NCBI RefSeq assembly: GCF_002563895.1
Contig: NZ_PDJB01000001.1
Location: forward strand, 6,059,501-6,123,500
Direction of reading: 5' to 3'
Length of the DNA stretch: 64,000 nucleotides
DNA from: Pseudomonas lurida
Lineage (GTDB): Bacteria; Pseudomonadota; Gammaproteobacteria; Pseudomonadales; Pseudomonadaceae
A model generated the notes under the pieces. That model worked only from the letters and a program-made list of their open reading frames with translations. It did not search any database and had not been told where the DNA came from. A program made the translations under genes and the position numbers. Shown here piece by piece: positions 28,632 through 37,126 of the stretch (position 1 is the first letter of the stretch; each line of letters starts with the position of its first letter).

Positions 28632-28659
28632 AAAAAAGCCGCTCGTAAGCGGCATTTTT
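28632..28659. terminator. Terminator after cytochrome c5
   Basis: Stem GCCGCT / AGCGGC (28638-28643, 28648-28653), loop CGTA, flanked by six A and five T. It lies just beyond the cytochrome c5 stop on the minus strand and could also work on the plus strand. Confidence 0.85.
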
Positions 28660-28675
28660 GGCGAAGATCGGCTGA

Positions 28676-29098
28676 TTAGAGGCCGGACATCTTCTTGATG
28701 GCCCCTTTCAGGTCATCGTCCGAGCAGTCAGAGCAAGTGCCTTTTGGCGGCATGGCATTGATACCCGTAATCGCCTTGGCCAGGATGCCATCGAGGCCGC
28801 CCTGGTGGTCAGCACGCTCTTTCCAGGCGGCGGTGTCGCCGATTTTCGGCGCGCCCAGCAGGCCGGTGCCATGGCAAGCGTTGCAGTGCTTGGCGATGAT
28901 CTCATCCGGCGTCTTCGCAGCGCCGCCGCCTGCGGCTACCGCCACTTCCATGCCTTTGCATTCCTGGCCCTGGACGCAAACCTGTCCGACAGGCTCCAGG
29001 CGCTTGGCAATCTCATCATTGGTCGCAGCTTGAGCGCTGACAGCCCATAGGGCCAGTACGGTTGCTGGTGCAGCCAGCATTTTCATAATTAGGTTCAC
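28676..29098 (-). CDS. Cytochrome c5 family protein
   Basis: A periplasmic monohaem cytochrome, 140 residues from GTG 29098 or 136 from ATG 29086. The GTG has a GAGGG site at the right distance; either start gives a signal peptide ending SAQA. The haem motif is CNACH (72-76) and the methionine ligand is in INAMPPKG (116). A second cysteine pair CSDC (122, 125) is the disulfide typical of c5; C41 and C47 are additional. It carries electrons in respiration; partners are not shown. The next gene upstream is the PuuR-type regulator. Confidence 0.9.
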   Translation of the reverse strand: MNLIMKMLAAPATVLALWAVSAQAATNDEIAKRLEPVGQVCVQGQECKGMEVAVAAGGGAAKTPDEIIAKHCNACHGTGLLGAPKIGDTAAWKERADHQGGLDGILAKAITGINAMPPKGTCSDCSDDDLKGAIKKMSGL

Positions 29099-29267
29099 GC
29101 GTTCACCCTCAATGGTGGCTATTCACGCCTGCGGCCACGGTTTCGCAGGCGGCGAAAGTATAACGGTTAGCCCGCCCGGCCGAAACAACCCTATTAAATA
29201 AAGGGAGATTCGGCCTCACGGATACTGCTGCGGGTGTCTCTGCAACGCTGGCAGGACGCCTCTTCTG

Positions 29268-29816
29268 TTAAAAGTTCGCGGGTGTGGCTGCGCTGATTAG
29301 TCGCGCCGGCACGTCGAACGGGTTGCGAAAACGGTGGGGCTTGGTGCTTTCAAAGTAGTAGCTATCGCCAGCTTCGAGCACAAAAGTTTCAAGACCGACC
29401 ACCAACTCCAGGCGACCCTCCACCAGAATCCCGGTTTCCTCGCCTTCGTGGGTGAGCATTTCTTCGCCCGTGTCGGCGCCCGGTGGGTAGATTTCGTTGA
29501 GGAACGCAATCGCCCGGCTGGGGTGTGCGCGGCCTACCAGTTTCATGGTGACGGCGCCGTCAGAGATGTCGATGAGCTCATTGGCTTTATAGACGATCTG
29601 CGTCGGTATTTCCTGGAGGATTTCCTCGGAAAAGAACTCGACCATCGACATGGGGATGCCGCCCAGCACCTTGCGCAAGGAGCTGATCGAGGGGCTGACA
29701 CTGTTTTTTTCGATCATCGAAATGGTGCTGTTGGTGACACCCGCGCGCTTGGCGAGCTCGCGCTGGGAAAGACCCTTCAGTTTACGGATGGATTGCAGTC
29801 GTTCGCCGACGTCCAA
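29268..29816 (-). CDS. XRE-cupin regulator, PuuR/PauR type
   Basis: A 182-residue repressor-like protein: an XRE helix-turn-helix at residues 6-60 (GLSQRELAKRAGVTNSTISMIEKN) and a C-terminal cupin domain (about 110-178) with HEGEETGILVEGRLEL. This is the build of PuuR, which senses putrescine in E. coli, and of PauR in P. aeruginosa. The nearby oxidase-like gene (33955) and kauB (40057) are plausible targets. An inverted repeat lies just before it. The effector is inferred, not shown. Confidence 0.85.
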   Translation of the reverse strand: MDVGERLQSIRKLKGLSQRELAKRAGVTNSTISMIEKNSVSPSISSLRKVLGGIPMSMVEFFSEEILQEIPTQIVYKANELIDISDGAVTMKLVGRAHPSRAIAFLNEIYPPGADTGEEMLTHEGEETGILVEGRLELVVGLETFVLEAGDSYYFESTKPHRFRNPFDVPARLISAATPANF

Positions 29817-29843
29817 TGCAGGAGCCTCCTAGGATTCAGGCTT

Positions 29844-29891
29844 TGTTGTAATTGAGCGTTATCATGGCGACAGCGTTCAGTATTTACAACA
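29844..29891. promoter_or_regulatory. Inverted repeat upstream of the PuuR-type gene
   Basis: TGTTGTAA (29844-29851) and TTACAACA (29884-29891) form a perfect 8-base inverted repeat with 32 bases between, in the promoter region of the regulator. It could be an autoregulatory operator with two half-sites. No other function is apparent. Confidence 0.35.
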
Positions 29892-29932
29892 CTTGGGCCT
29901 AAATCCCGGGCGCTTGCGTTCGTACCTGCCGG

Positions 29933-31006
29933 TCAAGCCCCGGAATAGAGCCTTGGCACGCGGCGCAGGTTGCAGAACAACTGATAGGGAATGGTCTCGG
30001 CAGCCACCGCGACGTCACTCGCGAGGATGTTCTTGCCCCACAGCTCCACCGTGGAACCGAGACCGGCCTGAGGCACGTCCGTCAGGTCGATGCACAGCAT
30101 GTCCATGGACACGCGACCCAGCAATTGGCTGCGTTGCCCGGCGACCAGCACCGGTGTGCCCGTCGGTGCGTGGCGCGGGTAACCATCGGCATAACCCATG
30201 GCGACTACGCCGATCCGCATGGGTTTTGGCGTGATGAACTTGGCCCCATAGCCCACCGGCTCACCGGCTGGCAGTTCACGTACGCAGATAACCTTGGACT
30301 CCAGGGTCATCACCGGCTGCAAACGCGAGGCCACGGCCTGGTCTTCGCCAAAGGGCGTAGCGCCGTAGAGCATGATGCCGGGGCGCACCCAATCGCTGGA
30401 CACCTCCGGCCAGCCCATCACCGACGGTGAGTTGCGCAGGCTGACCTCGGCCGACAAGCCCTGGCGCGCGGCGTCGAACACCGCCACCTGTTCATTACTG
30501 CGCACGCAGTCAAGTTCATCGGCGCGCGCAAAGTGGCTCATCAGCACGATCTTGGCCACTTTGCCGCTGGCCAGCAGGCGCTGATAGGCCTCCTGATAAT
30601 CCTTGGGATGCAGGCCAACACGGTGCATGCCCGAGTCAAGCTTGAGCCAGATGGTCAGCGGCGTGTTCAAGGCGGCCTGCTCGATAGCCTCCAGTTGCCA
30701 CAGCGAATGCACCACGCACCAGAAATCATGCTCGATGATCAGCGGCAGCTCGTCGGCCTCGAAAAAGCCTTCCAGCAGCAGCACCGGCGCGCGAATCCCG
30801 GCGGCACGCAGTTCCAGGGCTTCTTCGATGCAGGCCACGGCAAACCCGTCCGCCTCGGCTTCCAGCGCCTGGGCCACACGCACGGCGCCATGGCCATAGG
30901 CATCGGCCTTGACCACGGCGAGGGCCTTGGCCCCCGTGACTTCACGGGCCAATTGATAGTTATGGCGCAGGGCTTGGAGGTCGATCAGGGCACGGGCAGG
31001 ACGCAT
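29933..31006 (-). CDS. dadX: Alanine racemase, catabolic type
   Basis: A 357-residue PLP alanine racemase. The PLP lysine is K33 in [10 protein letters not shown] and the second catalytic base is the tyrosine of [10 protein letters not shown]. It interconverts L- and D-alanine. Placement after dadA-ridA shows the catabolic paralogue that feeds D-alanine to DadA; in pseudomonads it may also supply D-alanine for the wall. A strong intrinsic terminator stands between ridA and this gene, so its expression may be attenuated or separate. Confidence 0.92.
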   Translation of the reverse strand: MRPARALIDLQALRHNYQLAREVTGAKALAVVKADAYGHGAVRVAQALEAEADGFAVACIEEALELRAAGIRAPVLLLEGFFEADELPLIIEHDFWCVVHSLWQLEAIEQAALNTPLTIWLKLDSGMHRVGLHPKDYQEAYQRLLASGKVAKIVLMSHFARADELDCVRSNEQVAVFDAARQGLSAEVSLRNSPSVMGWPEVSSDWVRPGIMLYGATPFGEDQAVASRLQPVMTLESKVICVRELPAGEPVGYGAKFITPKPMRIGVVAMGYADGYPRHAPTGTPVLVAGQRSQLLGRVSMDMLCIDLTDVPQAGLGSTVELWGKNILASDVAVAAETIPYQLFCNLRRVPRLYSGA

Positions 31007-31035
31007 GGCGGCAGGCTTCTAGGCGGCAAGTGAAG

Positions 31036-31070
31036 AAAAAACCGGTACCGACCGACAGCTTCGGTACCGG
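31036..31070 (-). terminator. Intrinsic terminator between ridA and dadX
   Basis: Perfect 10-base-pair stem CCGGTACCGA / TCGGTACCGG (31042-31051, 31061-31070) with a 9-base loop; on the minus strand six T follow at once. It lies within the dadA-ridA-dadX series, 30 bases before the dadX start. Confidence 0.82.
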
Positions 31071-31085
31071 GAGAGGGATCGTTGT

Positions 31086-31439
31086 TTAAGGCAGTGCCGC
31101 CACGACGGACAGCTCTACCAGGATCTGCGGTTCGCACAGCTTGGCTTCAACCGTGGCACGGGCCGGAGCAACGCCCTTGGGCAGCCACTTGTCCCACACC
31201 GCGTTCATGCCGGCGAAATCCGCGTCGATGTCTTTCAGGTAGATCGTCACCGACAGCAGTTTGGTCTTGTCGGTGCCGGCCAGGTCCAGCAAGCGCTCGA
31301 TATTGGCCAGGGTTTCACGGGTTTGCTGCTCAATCCCGGCGTTCATGTCGTCGCCGACTTGCCCGGCCAGGTACACGGTACCGCTGTGGACAACAATCTG
31401 GCTCATGCGCTCATTGGTGAGCTGGCGCTGGATTGACAT
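31086..31439 (-). CDS. RidA family enamine/imine deaminase
   Basis: A 117-residue RidA (YjgF) protein. It has the [29 protein letters not shown] core and the C-terminal arginine and glutamate motif [19 protein letters not shown]. RidA trimers hydrolyse reactive 2-aminoacrylate and other imines before they damage PLP enzymes. Start 31439 follows AGGAGT; it lies inside the end of dadA, a 29-base overlap. Its position between an amino-acid oxidoreductase that makes imines and a PLP racemase sensitive to them suits the role. Confidence 0.92.
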   Translation of the reverse strand: MSIQRQLTNERMSQIVVHSGTVYLAGQVGDDMNAGIEQQTRETLANIERLLDLAGTDKTKLLSVTIYLKDIDADFAGMNAVWDKWLPKGVAPARATVEAKLCEPQILVELSVVAALP

Positions 31440-32712
31440 GTTTTGCGGACTCCTGGTGGTTGCCATAACGGGAAATATCGAGGCCCTCAGCACTGATCTG
31501 CGGGGTTTTCTTCGCCATCAGGTCGGCGAGCAAACGCCCGGAGCCACAGGCCATGGTCCAACCAAGGGTGCCGTGGCCCGTATTCAGGAACAGGTTCTTG
31601 AACGGGGTGGCACCGACAATCGGCGTGCCGTCGGGTGTGGTCGGACGCAGGCCGGTCCAGAAACTGGCTTCGGTCAGATCGCCGCCCTGAGGATAAAGGT
31701 CGTTGACGATCATCTCCAGGGTTTCGCGTCGGCGCGGGTTCAGCGACAGGTCAAAACCGGCTATTTCAGCCATACCGCCAACGCGGATGCGGTTGTCGAA
31801 ACGCGTGATCGCGACCTTGTAGGTTTCGTCGAGAATGGTCGAAGTCGGCGCCATCGCCGGGTTGGTGATCGGCACGGTCAGCGAGTAACCCTTGAGCGGG
31901 TACACCGGTGCCTTGATCCCCAGCGGCTTGAGCAACTTCGGCGAGTAGCTGCCCAGGGCCAGCACGTAGCGGTCGGCGGTTTCCAGCTTGCCATCGATCC
32001 ACACGCCGTTGATGCGGTCACCGGCGTAGTCGAGGCGCTGGATGTCTTGTTCGAAGCGGAACTCCACGCCCAACTGCTTGCACATGTCGGCCAGGCGAGT
32101 GGTGAACATCTGGCAGTCACCGGTCTGGTCGTTAGGCAGGCGCAGGGCACCGGCAAGGATATCGGTGACGCTGGCCAGGGCCGGCTCAACCCGGGCAATA
32201 CCGGCGCGGTCGAGCAGCTCGAACGGCACGCCAGACTCCTTCAACACGGCGATGTCCTTGGCAGCGCCATCAAGCTGTGCCTGGGTGCGGAACAGTTGCG
32301 TCGTACCGAGGCTGCGGCCTTCGTAGGCAATGCCGGTCTCGGCGCGCAGTTCGTCGAGGCAGTCGCGGCTGTACTCGGACAGGCGCACCATGCGCTCCTT
32401 GTTCACTGCATAGCGGCTGGCGGTGCAGTTGCGCAGCATCTGCGCCATCCACAGGTACTGATCGATATCGGCGGTGGCCTTGATCGCCAGCGGCGCATGA
32501 CGTTGCAGCAGCCACTTGATGGCCTTGAGCGGCACGCCCGGCGCCGCCCAGGGCGAGGCATAGCCCGGGGACACCTGGCCGGCGTTGGCGAAACTGGTCT
32601 CCATGGCGGCAGCAGGCTGACGGTCGACCACGACGACTTCAAAGCCGGCCCGAGCCAAATAGTAGGCACTGGTCACACCAATGACGCCGCTACCCAAGAC
32701 CAGAACGCGCAT
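31411..32712 (-). CDS. dadA: D-amino acid dehydrogenase small subunit
   Basis: A 433-residue flavoprotein. The FAD-binding motif [19 protein letters not shown] begins at residue 4 and the C-terminal FAD segment [14 protein letters not shown] is present. DadA oxidises D-alanine and other D-amino acids to keto acids and ammonia, passing electrons to the respiratory chain at the inner membrane. It heads the dadA-ridA-dadX series and is divergent from lrp, with a clear promoter between. Confidence 0.95.
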   Translation of the reverse strand: MRVLVLGSGVIGVTSAYYLARAGFEVVVVDRQPAAAMETSFANAGQVSPGYASPWAAPGVPLKAIKWLLQRHAPLAIKATADIDQYLWMAQMLRNCTASRYAVNKERMVRLSEYSRDCLDELRAETGIAYEGRSLGTTQLFRTQAQLDGAAKDIAVLKESGVPFELLDRAGIARVEPALASVTDILAGALRLPNDQTGDCQMFTTRLADMCKQLGVEFRFEQDIQRLDYAGDRINGVWIDGKLETADRYVLALGSYSPKLLKPLGIKAPVYPLKGYSLTVPITNPAMAPTSTILDETYKVAITRFDNRIRVGGMAEIAGFDLSLNPRRRETLEMIVNDLYPQGGDLTEASFWTGLRPTTPDGTPIVGATPFKNLFLNTGHGTLGWTMACGSGRLLADLMAKKTPQISAEGLDISRYGNHQESAKHVNPAPAHQ

Positions 32713-32801
32713 TTTTATATCCTCATCGCGGGCATGGCCGCTGACGTGTGTTGTTCGAGCAATGATGAGCGCAGTGTAAAAAACAATTGCCAGTGCATTT
32801 C

Positions 32802-32830
32802 ACTATATAACTGCCTATATTTGGCGACAA
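32802..32830 (-). promoter_or_regulatory. dadA promoter
   Basis: On the minus strand: TTGTCG (32830-32825), 17-base spacer, TATAGT (32807-32802). It lies about 90 bases before dadA in the 156-base AT-rich gap shared with lrp. The gap is a likely Lrp-binding region, as in the related dad operon, but no precise Lrp site is called. Confidence 0.6.
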
Positions 32831-32868
32831 TTCTCGGCAAAAAACCTTTTCACAGAGGCGTATCCCCT

Positions 32869-33357
32869 ATGCGTACCAACACCCAGACCAAGCGGGAGCT
32901 GGACAAGATCGACCGCAACATCCTGCGAATCCTGCAAACCGATGGGCGCATTTCGTTCACGGAGTTGGGAGAGAAGGTTGGGCTGTCGACAACGCCGTGC
33001 ACCGAGCGGGTCCGCCGGCTGGAGCGCGAAGGGATCATCATGGGCTATAACGCACGCCTCAATCCCCAGCATTTGAAGGGCAGTTTGCTGGTATTTGTCG
33101 AGATCAGCCTCGATTACAAATCCGGCGACACGTTCGAGGAATTCCGCCGCGCGGTGCTGAAACTGCCCCATGTGCTGGAGTGCCACTTGGTGTCGGGTGA
33201 TTTCGACTACTTGGTGAAGGCGCGGATTTCCGAGATGGCGTCGTACCGCAAATTGCTTGGCGATATCCTGCTCAAGCTGCCCCATGTGCGCGAGTCGAAG
33301 AGTTATATCGTGATGGAAGAGGTGAAGGAGAGCCTGAACCTGCCGATCCCGGATTGA
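32869..33357 (+). CDS. lrp: Lrp/AsnC regulator of the dad genes (DadR/Lrp)
   Basis: A 162-residue Lrp: N-terminal helix-turn-helix (FTELGEKVGLSTTPCTERVRRLE, about 30-52) and a C-terminal RAM domain with SGDFDYLVKARI. It is divergent from dadA; in P. aeruginosa the equivalent protein (DadR) activates dadA and dadX in response to alanine, and this is the likely role. The start is the ATG at 32869 behind AGAGG; the open frame that runs upstream across dadA is not coding. Confidence 0.93.
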   Translation: MRTNTQTKRELDKIDRNILRILQTDGRISFTELGEKVGLSTTPCTERVRRLEREGIIMGYNARLNPQHLKGSLLVFVEISLDYKSGDTFEEFRRAVLKLPHVLECHLVSGDFDYLVKARISEMASYRKLLGDILLKLPHVRESKSYIVMEEVKESLNLPIPD

Positions 33358-33377
33358 CTAACGCAACACGGTCAACT

Positions 33378-33464
33378 GTGGGAGCTGGCTTGCCTGCGAT
33401 GGTGTTACATCAGCCAGCCTCTGTTTCGACTGGCACGCCACAATTGCAGGCAGGCCAGCCCCAC
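33378..33464. repeat. REP pair (inverted), CTGCGA type, right arm decayed
   Basis: GTGGGAGCTGGCTTGCCTGC ... GCAGGCAGGCCAGCCCCAC between convergent lrp and the YkgJ-family gene. The right arm has lost the CTCC of the outer stem. Confidence 0.85.
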
Positions 33465-33485
33465 ATTGTTGACCGCGTACGCTCG

Positions 33486-33839
33486 CTAGACCAGCACCTG
33501 CCGGGTGCTTGCCATGTATTCGTGGATCTGTTTTTCCACCCGTGGGTGAATCAGCTCGACAGGCCTGCGCCCATTGGGGCACGGCAGGGTCTTGGTGGTG
33601 CCGAACAGCCTGCAGATCAGCGGACGTTCGTCATACACCGTGCAACCCTTCGGCCCCAGGTGCACGCAGTTCAGCTCATCCATGGCCGCATCTTGCTCGG
33701 CAGCGGTCTTGCGCGGCAGGCGCGACATTTCTTCGGGCGAGGTGGTCACCGGACCACAGCAATCGTGGCATCCAGGGACGCACTCGAACGATGGAATCTG
33801 CCTGCGCAGTGCGCTGATCTTCTGACTGTTGCAACTCAT
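33486..33839 (-). CDS. YkgJ family cysteine cluster protein
   Basis: A 117-residue protein with the zinc/iron-chelating YkgJ (CxxCxxCC-type) cluster: CVPGCHDCC near residues 20-28, then C58, C66 and C76 in LNCVHLGPKGC and LICRLF. About eight cysteines in all suggest metal binding. The function of the family is not known. It is convergent with lrp and divergent from the oxidase-like gene. Confidence 0.85.
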   Translation of the reverse strand: MSCNSQKISALRRQIPSFECVPGCHDCCGPVTTSPEEMSRLPRKTAAEQDAAMDELNCVHLGPKGCTVYDERPLICRLFGTTKTLPCPNGRRPVELIHPRVEKQIHEYMASTRQVLV

Positions 33840-33954
33840 CGAAACACATACCGAACGGCGAATAGGCGTGGATTCTGCCGCAAAACGCCCTGCGCAGACA
33901 GCTTCGTCCGACCGCTGTATCCTGCGTCAAATTTTCCAAACAGGGATGCTCCCC

Positions 33955-35247
33955 ATGACCGCCAGCGCCCGGCACACCACGTCCTACTACGCCGCCAGCA
34001 GCGTACCCCAACCCGATTACCCGATGTTGACGGGCGAAATGACGGCGGATGTGTGCGTGGTGGGAGGCGGTTTTTCCGGGCTGAACACGGCATTGGAGCT
34101 GGCCGAACGCGGATTCAGCGTGGTGCTGCTGGAAGCGCGCAAGATCGCCTGGGGCGCCAGCGGGCGTAACGGCGGCCAGTTGATTCGCGGCGTCGGCCAT
34201 GGCCTGGACCAGTTTGCCAATGTGATCGGCACCGAGGGTGTACGCCAGATGAAACTGATGGGCCTGGAAGCCGTGGAGATTGTGCGTGAGCGCGTCGAAC
34301 GCTTCCAGATCCCCTGCGACCTGACCTGGGGTTATTGCGACCTCGCCAACAAACCGCGCGACCTGCAAGGCCTGGCCGAAGACGCCGAAGAACTGCGCAG
34401 CCTCGGTTACCGCCATGAAGTGCGTCTGCTGCAGGCCAGCGAAATGGGCAGCGTGATCGGCTCCTCGCGCTACGTGGGCGGCATGATCGACATGGGCTCC
34501 GGCCACCTGCACCCGCTCAACCTGGCCCTCGGCGAAGCCACCGCCGCGCAGCAATTGGGCGTGAAACTGTTCGAGCACTCTGAAGTCACGCGCATCGACT
34601 ACGGCCCCGAAGTCAACGTGCACACCGCCAAGGGCAACGTACGCGCCAAGACCCTGGTACTGGCCTGCAATGCCTACCTCAATGGCCTCAACCCGCACCT
34701 GGGCGGCAAAGTGCTGCCCGCCGGCAGCTACATCATCGCCACCGAGCCCTTGAGCGAAGCCCAGGCCGCCAACCTGCTGCCGCAAAACATGGCAGTATGC
34801 GACCAGCGTGTCACAGTGGACTACTTCCGGCTTTCCGCCGACCGGCGCCTGCTGTTCGGCGGTGCCTGCCATTATTCGGGTCGCGACCCCAAGGACATCG
34901 GCGCCTATATGCGTCCGAAAATGTTGCAGGTATTCCCGCAACTGGCGGATGTGAACATCGACTACCAATGGGGCGGCATGATCGGCATCGGTGCCAATCG
35001 CTTGCCGCAGATCGGTCGCCTGGCCGACCAACCCAACGTGTATTACGCCCAGGCCTACGCCGGCCATGGTCTCAATGCCACGCACCTGGCGGGCAAGCTG
35101 CTGGCCGAAGCCATCAGTGGCCAGCAACAGGGGCGTTTCGACCTGTTCGCCCGGGTGCCGCATATCACGTTCCCAGGCGGCAAGCATCTGCGCTCACCGC
35201 TGTTGGCATTGGGGATGCTCTGGCACCGACTCAAAGAGCTGGTCTGA
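33955..35247 (+). CDS. FAD-dependent oxidoreductase, gamma-glutamylputrescine oxidase-like
   Basis: A 430-residue DAO-type flavoprotein. The dinucleotide motif VCVVGGGFSGLNTALEL is near residues 36-52 and the flavin-contacting C-terminal NVYYAQAYAGHGLNATHLAG is present. It resembles PuuB/PauB, which oxidises gamma-glutamylputrescine to the aldehyde that KauB/PuuC-type dehydrogenases take further. Start 33955 follows AGGGA. Its stop (TGA) abuts the convergent DUF1127 stop with no base between. The amine substrate is inferred from family and from kauB nearby. Confidence 0.85.
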   Translation: MTASARHTTSYYAASSVPQPDYPMLTGEMTADVCVVGGGFSGLNTALELAERGFSVVLLEARKIAWGASGRNGGQLIRGVGHGLDQFANVIGTEGVRQMKLMGLEAVEIVRERVERFQIPCDLTWGYCDLANKPRDLQGLAEDAEELRSLGYRHEVRLLQASEMGSVIGSSRYVGGMIDMGSGHLHPLNLALGEATAAQQLGVKLFEHSEVTRIDYGPEVNVHTAKGNVRAKTLVLACNAYLNGLNPHLGGKVLPAGSYIIATEPLSEAQAANLLPQNMAVCDQRVTVDYFRLSADRRLLFGGACHYSGRDPKDIGAYMRPKMLQVFPQLADVNIDYQWGGMIGIGANRLPQIGRLADQPNVYYAQAYAGHGLNATHLAGKLLAEAISGQQQGRFDLFARVPHITFPGGKHLRSPLLALGMLWHRLKELV

Positions 35248-35472
35248 TCAATCGCGCCAGAACGGCTTCAGACCTTCCTGGCGCGCCTGTTCAGCGGTCA
35301 GCCCAACATCACGCAGTTGCTCGCGGGTCAGCTGCAATAACGCCTTGCGCGTGTGAAGCCGCCGCCAGAACAGGCTCCAGCGGCTGATGTCGCGTGGCGC
35401 CGTCGCCCGCACTTGCTCAGCCTCCAATTCCTGACTGTGTAACGTCAGCCGCACATCGCTCATACCGTTCAT
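35248..35472 (-). CDS. DUF1127 domain protein
   Basis: A 74-residue protein ending in a DUF1127 (YjiS-like) module: RWSLFWRRLHTRKALLQL then TREQLRDVGLTAEQARQEG and FWRD. Such small basic helical proteins affect phosphate, carbon or RNA metabolism in other proteobacteria; here the role is unknown. The ATG at 35472 has AGGGG nearby; ATG 35463 is an alternative. TGA|TCA at 35245-35250 means that its stop abuts that of the oxidase-like gene. Confidence 0.8.
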   Translation of the reverse strand: MNGMSDVRLTLHSQELEAEQVRATAPRDISRWSLFWRRLHTRKALLQLTREQLRDVGLTAEQARQEGLKPFWRD

Positions 35473-35535
35473 TTTGCTGCCCCTCATTGGCATGGTTGCC
35501 TTGAGTGCCAAGCATGGGCGTGCGGCCAAAACCAT

Positions 35536-35616
35536 TACAGATTCAACCGACCTTTATTAAATCCATACAGATACTGCCACTGAAGGGCTGAATCCTGTAT
35601 TTTCTCCTTATCTGTA
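35536..35616. promoter_or_regulatory. Operator-like repeats before the MocR gene
   Basis: TACAGAT occurs at 35536-35542 and again at 35566-35572 (30 bases apart, three helical turns), and its inverse ATCTGTA at 35610-35616; TACAGATA / TATCTGTA forms an 8-base inverted repeat. A near copy ATCCTGTA lies at 35592. MocR proteins often bind direct plus inverted repeats near their own start. Confidence 0.5.
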
Positions 35617-35639
35617 CTGGTCCCCTGGGAGCGACCGCC

Positions 35640-37064
35640 ATGACCCTTTATGTGAATCTCGCCGAGTTGCTGGGCACGCGTATCGAACAGGGCTTCTATC
35701 GCCCCGGCGATCGTTTGCCCTCTGTACGGGCGTTGAGCGTGGAACATGGGGTCAGCCTGAGCACTGTGCAGCAGGCCTATCGCTTGCTGGAAGACAACGG
35801 CCTGGCGATGCCCAAGCCGAAATCCGGCTACTTCGTCCCGGTCGGCCGTGAGCTGCCGGCCCTGCCCGAAGTCGGCCGCCCGGCCCAACGACCGGTGGAA
35901 ATTTCCCAGTGGGACCAGGTGCTGGAGTTGATACGCGCAGTGCCGCGCAAAGATGTCATACAGATGGGCCGCGGTATGCCGGATGTATTGTCGCCCACGA
36001 TAAAGCCGTTGCTGCGTAGCCTCGCCCGCGTGAGCCGCCGTCAAGACCTGCCCGGCCTGTATTACGACAATATTCTCGGCTGTATGGAATTGCGCGAGCA
36101 GATCGCGCGCCTGTCATTGGATTCCGGCTGCCAGCTGACAGCCGAGGACATCGTGATCACTACCGGCTGTCATGAGGCGCTGTCCGCCAGCATCCATGCC
36201 ATTTGTGAGCCGGGAGATATCGTCGCGGTGGATTCGCCAAGCTTTCACGGCGCCATGCAGACCCTCAAGGGCTTGGGCATGAAAGCCCTGGAAATCCCTA
36301 CCGACCCGATCACCGGCATCAGTCTCGAAGCCCTGGAACTGGCCTTGGAACAGTGGCCGATCAAGGTCATCCAGCTGACACCCAACTGCAACAACCCCCT
36401 GGGCTACATCATGCCGGAGGCCCGCAAACGAGCGCTGCTGACCCTGGCCCAGCGCTTTGACGTGGCAATCATCGAAGACGACGTGTATGGCGAACTGGCC
36501 TACAGCTACCCGCGCCCGCGCACCATCAAGTCCTTCGACGAAGATGGCCGAGTATTGCTGTGCAGCTCGTTCTCGAAAACCCTGGCCCCCGGATTGCGCA
36601 TCGGCTGGGTTGCGCCTGGTCGCTATCTGGAACGGGTGCTGCATATGAAATACATCAGCACCGGCTCTACCGCCACGCAGCCGCAGATCGCGATTGCCGA
36701 GTTCCTCAAAGGCGGTCACTTCGAACCCCACTTGCGACGGATGCGCACGCAATACCAGCGCAATCGCGACTTGATGCTGGACTGGGTCAGCCGCTACTTC
36801 CCGGCAGGCACCCGCGCCAGCCGGCCCCAGGGCAGTTTCATGCTGTGGATCGAGCTGCCCGAAGGCTTTGATACGCTCAAGCTCAACCGCGTGTTGATAG
36901 AGCAAGGTGTACAGGTGGCGGTAGGCAGCATCTTTTCAGCCTCGGGCAAGTACCGGAACTGCCTGCGCATGAACTACGCTGCCAAGCCAACCGCGCAGAT
37001 TGAAGAAGCCGTGCGCAAGGTCGGCGCAGCGGCGAACAAGATGCTCGCTGAGGCGGCCGACTGA
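35640..37064 (+). CDS. MocR-type regulator (GntR wHTH fused to aminotransferase domain)
   Basis: A 474-residue fusion. A GntR winged helix covers residues 1-68 (RPGDRLPSVRALSVEHGVSL) and an aminotransferase class I fold the rest, with NPLGYIMP and the PLP lysine K313 in SSFSKTLAPGLRIGW. MocR proteins use PLP-amino compounds as signals rather than substrates, although some may retain catalysis. It lies amid amine-catabolic genes; target and ligand unknown. Repeats just upstream look like its operator. Confidence 0.9.
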   Translation: MTLYVNLAELLGTRIEQGFYRPGDRLPSVRALSVEHGVSLSTVQQAYRLLEDNGLAMPKPKSGYFVPVGRELPALPEVGRPAQRPVEISQWDQVLELIRAVPRKDVIQMGRGMPDVLSPTIKPLLRSLARVSRRQDLPGLYYDNILGCMELREQIARLSLDSGCQLTAEDIVITTGCHEALSASIHAICEPGDIVAVDSPSFHGAMQTLKGLGMKALEIPTDPITGISLEALELALEQWPIKVIQLTPNCNNPLGYIMPEARKRALLTLAQRFDVAIIEDDVYGELAYSYPRPRTIKSFDEDGRVLLCSSFSKTLAPGLRIGWVAPGRYLERVLHMKYISTGSTATQPQIAIAEFLKGGHFEPHLRRMRTQYQRNRDLMLDWVSRYFPAGTRASRPQGSFMLWIELPEGFDTLKLNRVLIEQGVQVAVGSIFSASGKYRNCLRMNYAAKPTAQIEEAVRKVGAAANKMLAEAAD

Positions 37065-37126
37065 CCTTTCGCGGGAAATTGCCGTCATATGCCGACAAAC
37101 GCCCCCATCTGGAAGCCACTCCCTTG

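Noticed and set aside
31261..33357. A 698-codon plus-strand frame ending as Lrp
   Set aside because: Only the last 162 codons are Lrp; the rest is antisense to dadA and ridA and has no sensible protein character. A clear ribosome site marks the true start at 32869.
33430..33452. TGGCAC followed by TTGCA like a sigma54 promoter
   Set aside because: The spacing is 7 instead of 5 and it lies inside a REP pair between convergent genes.
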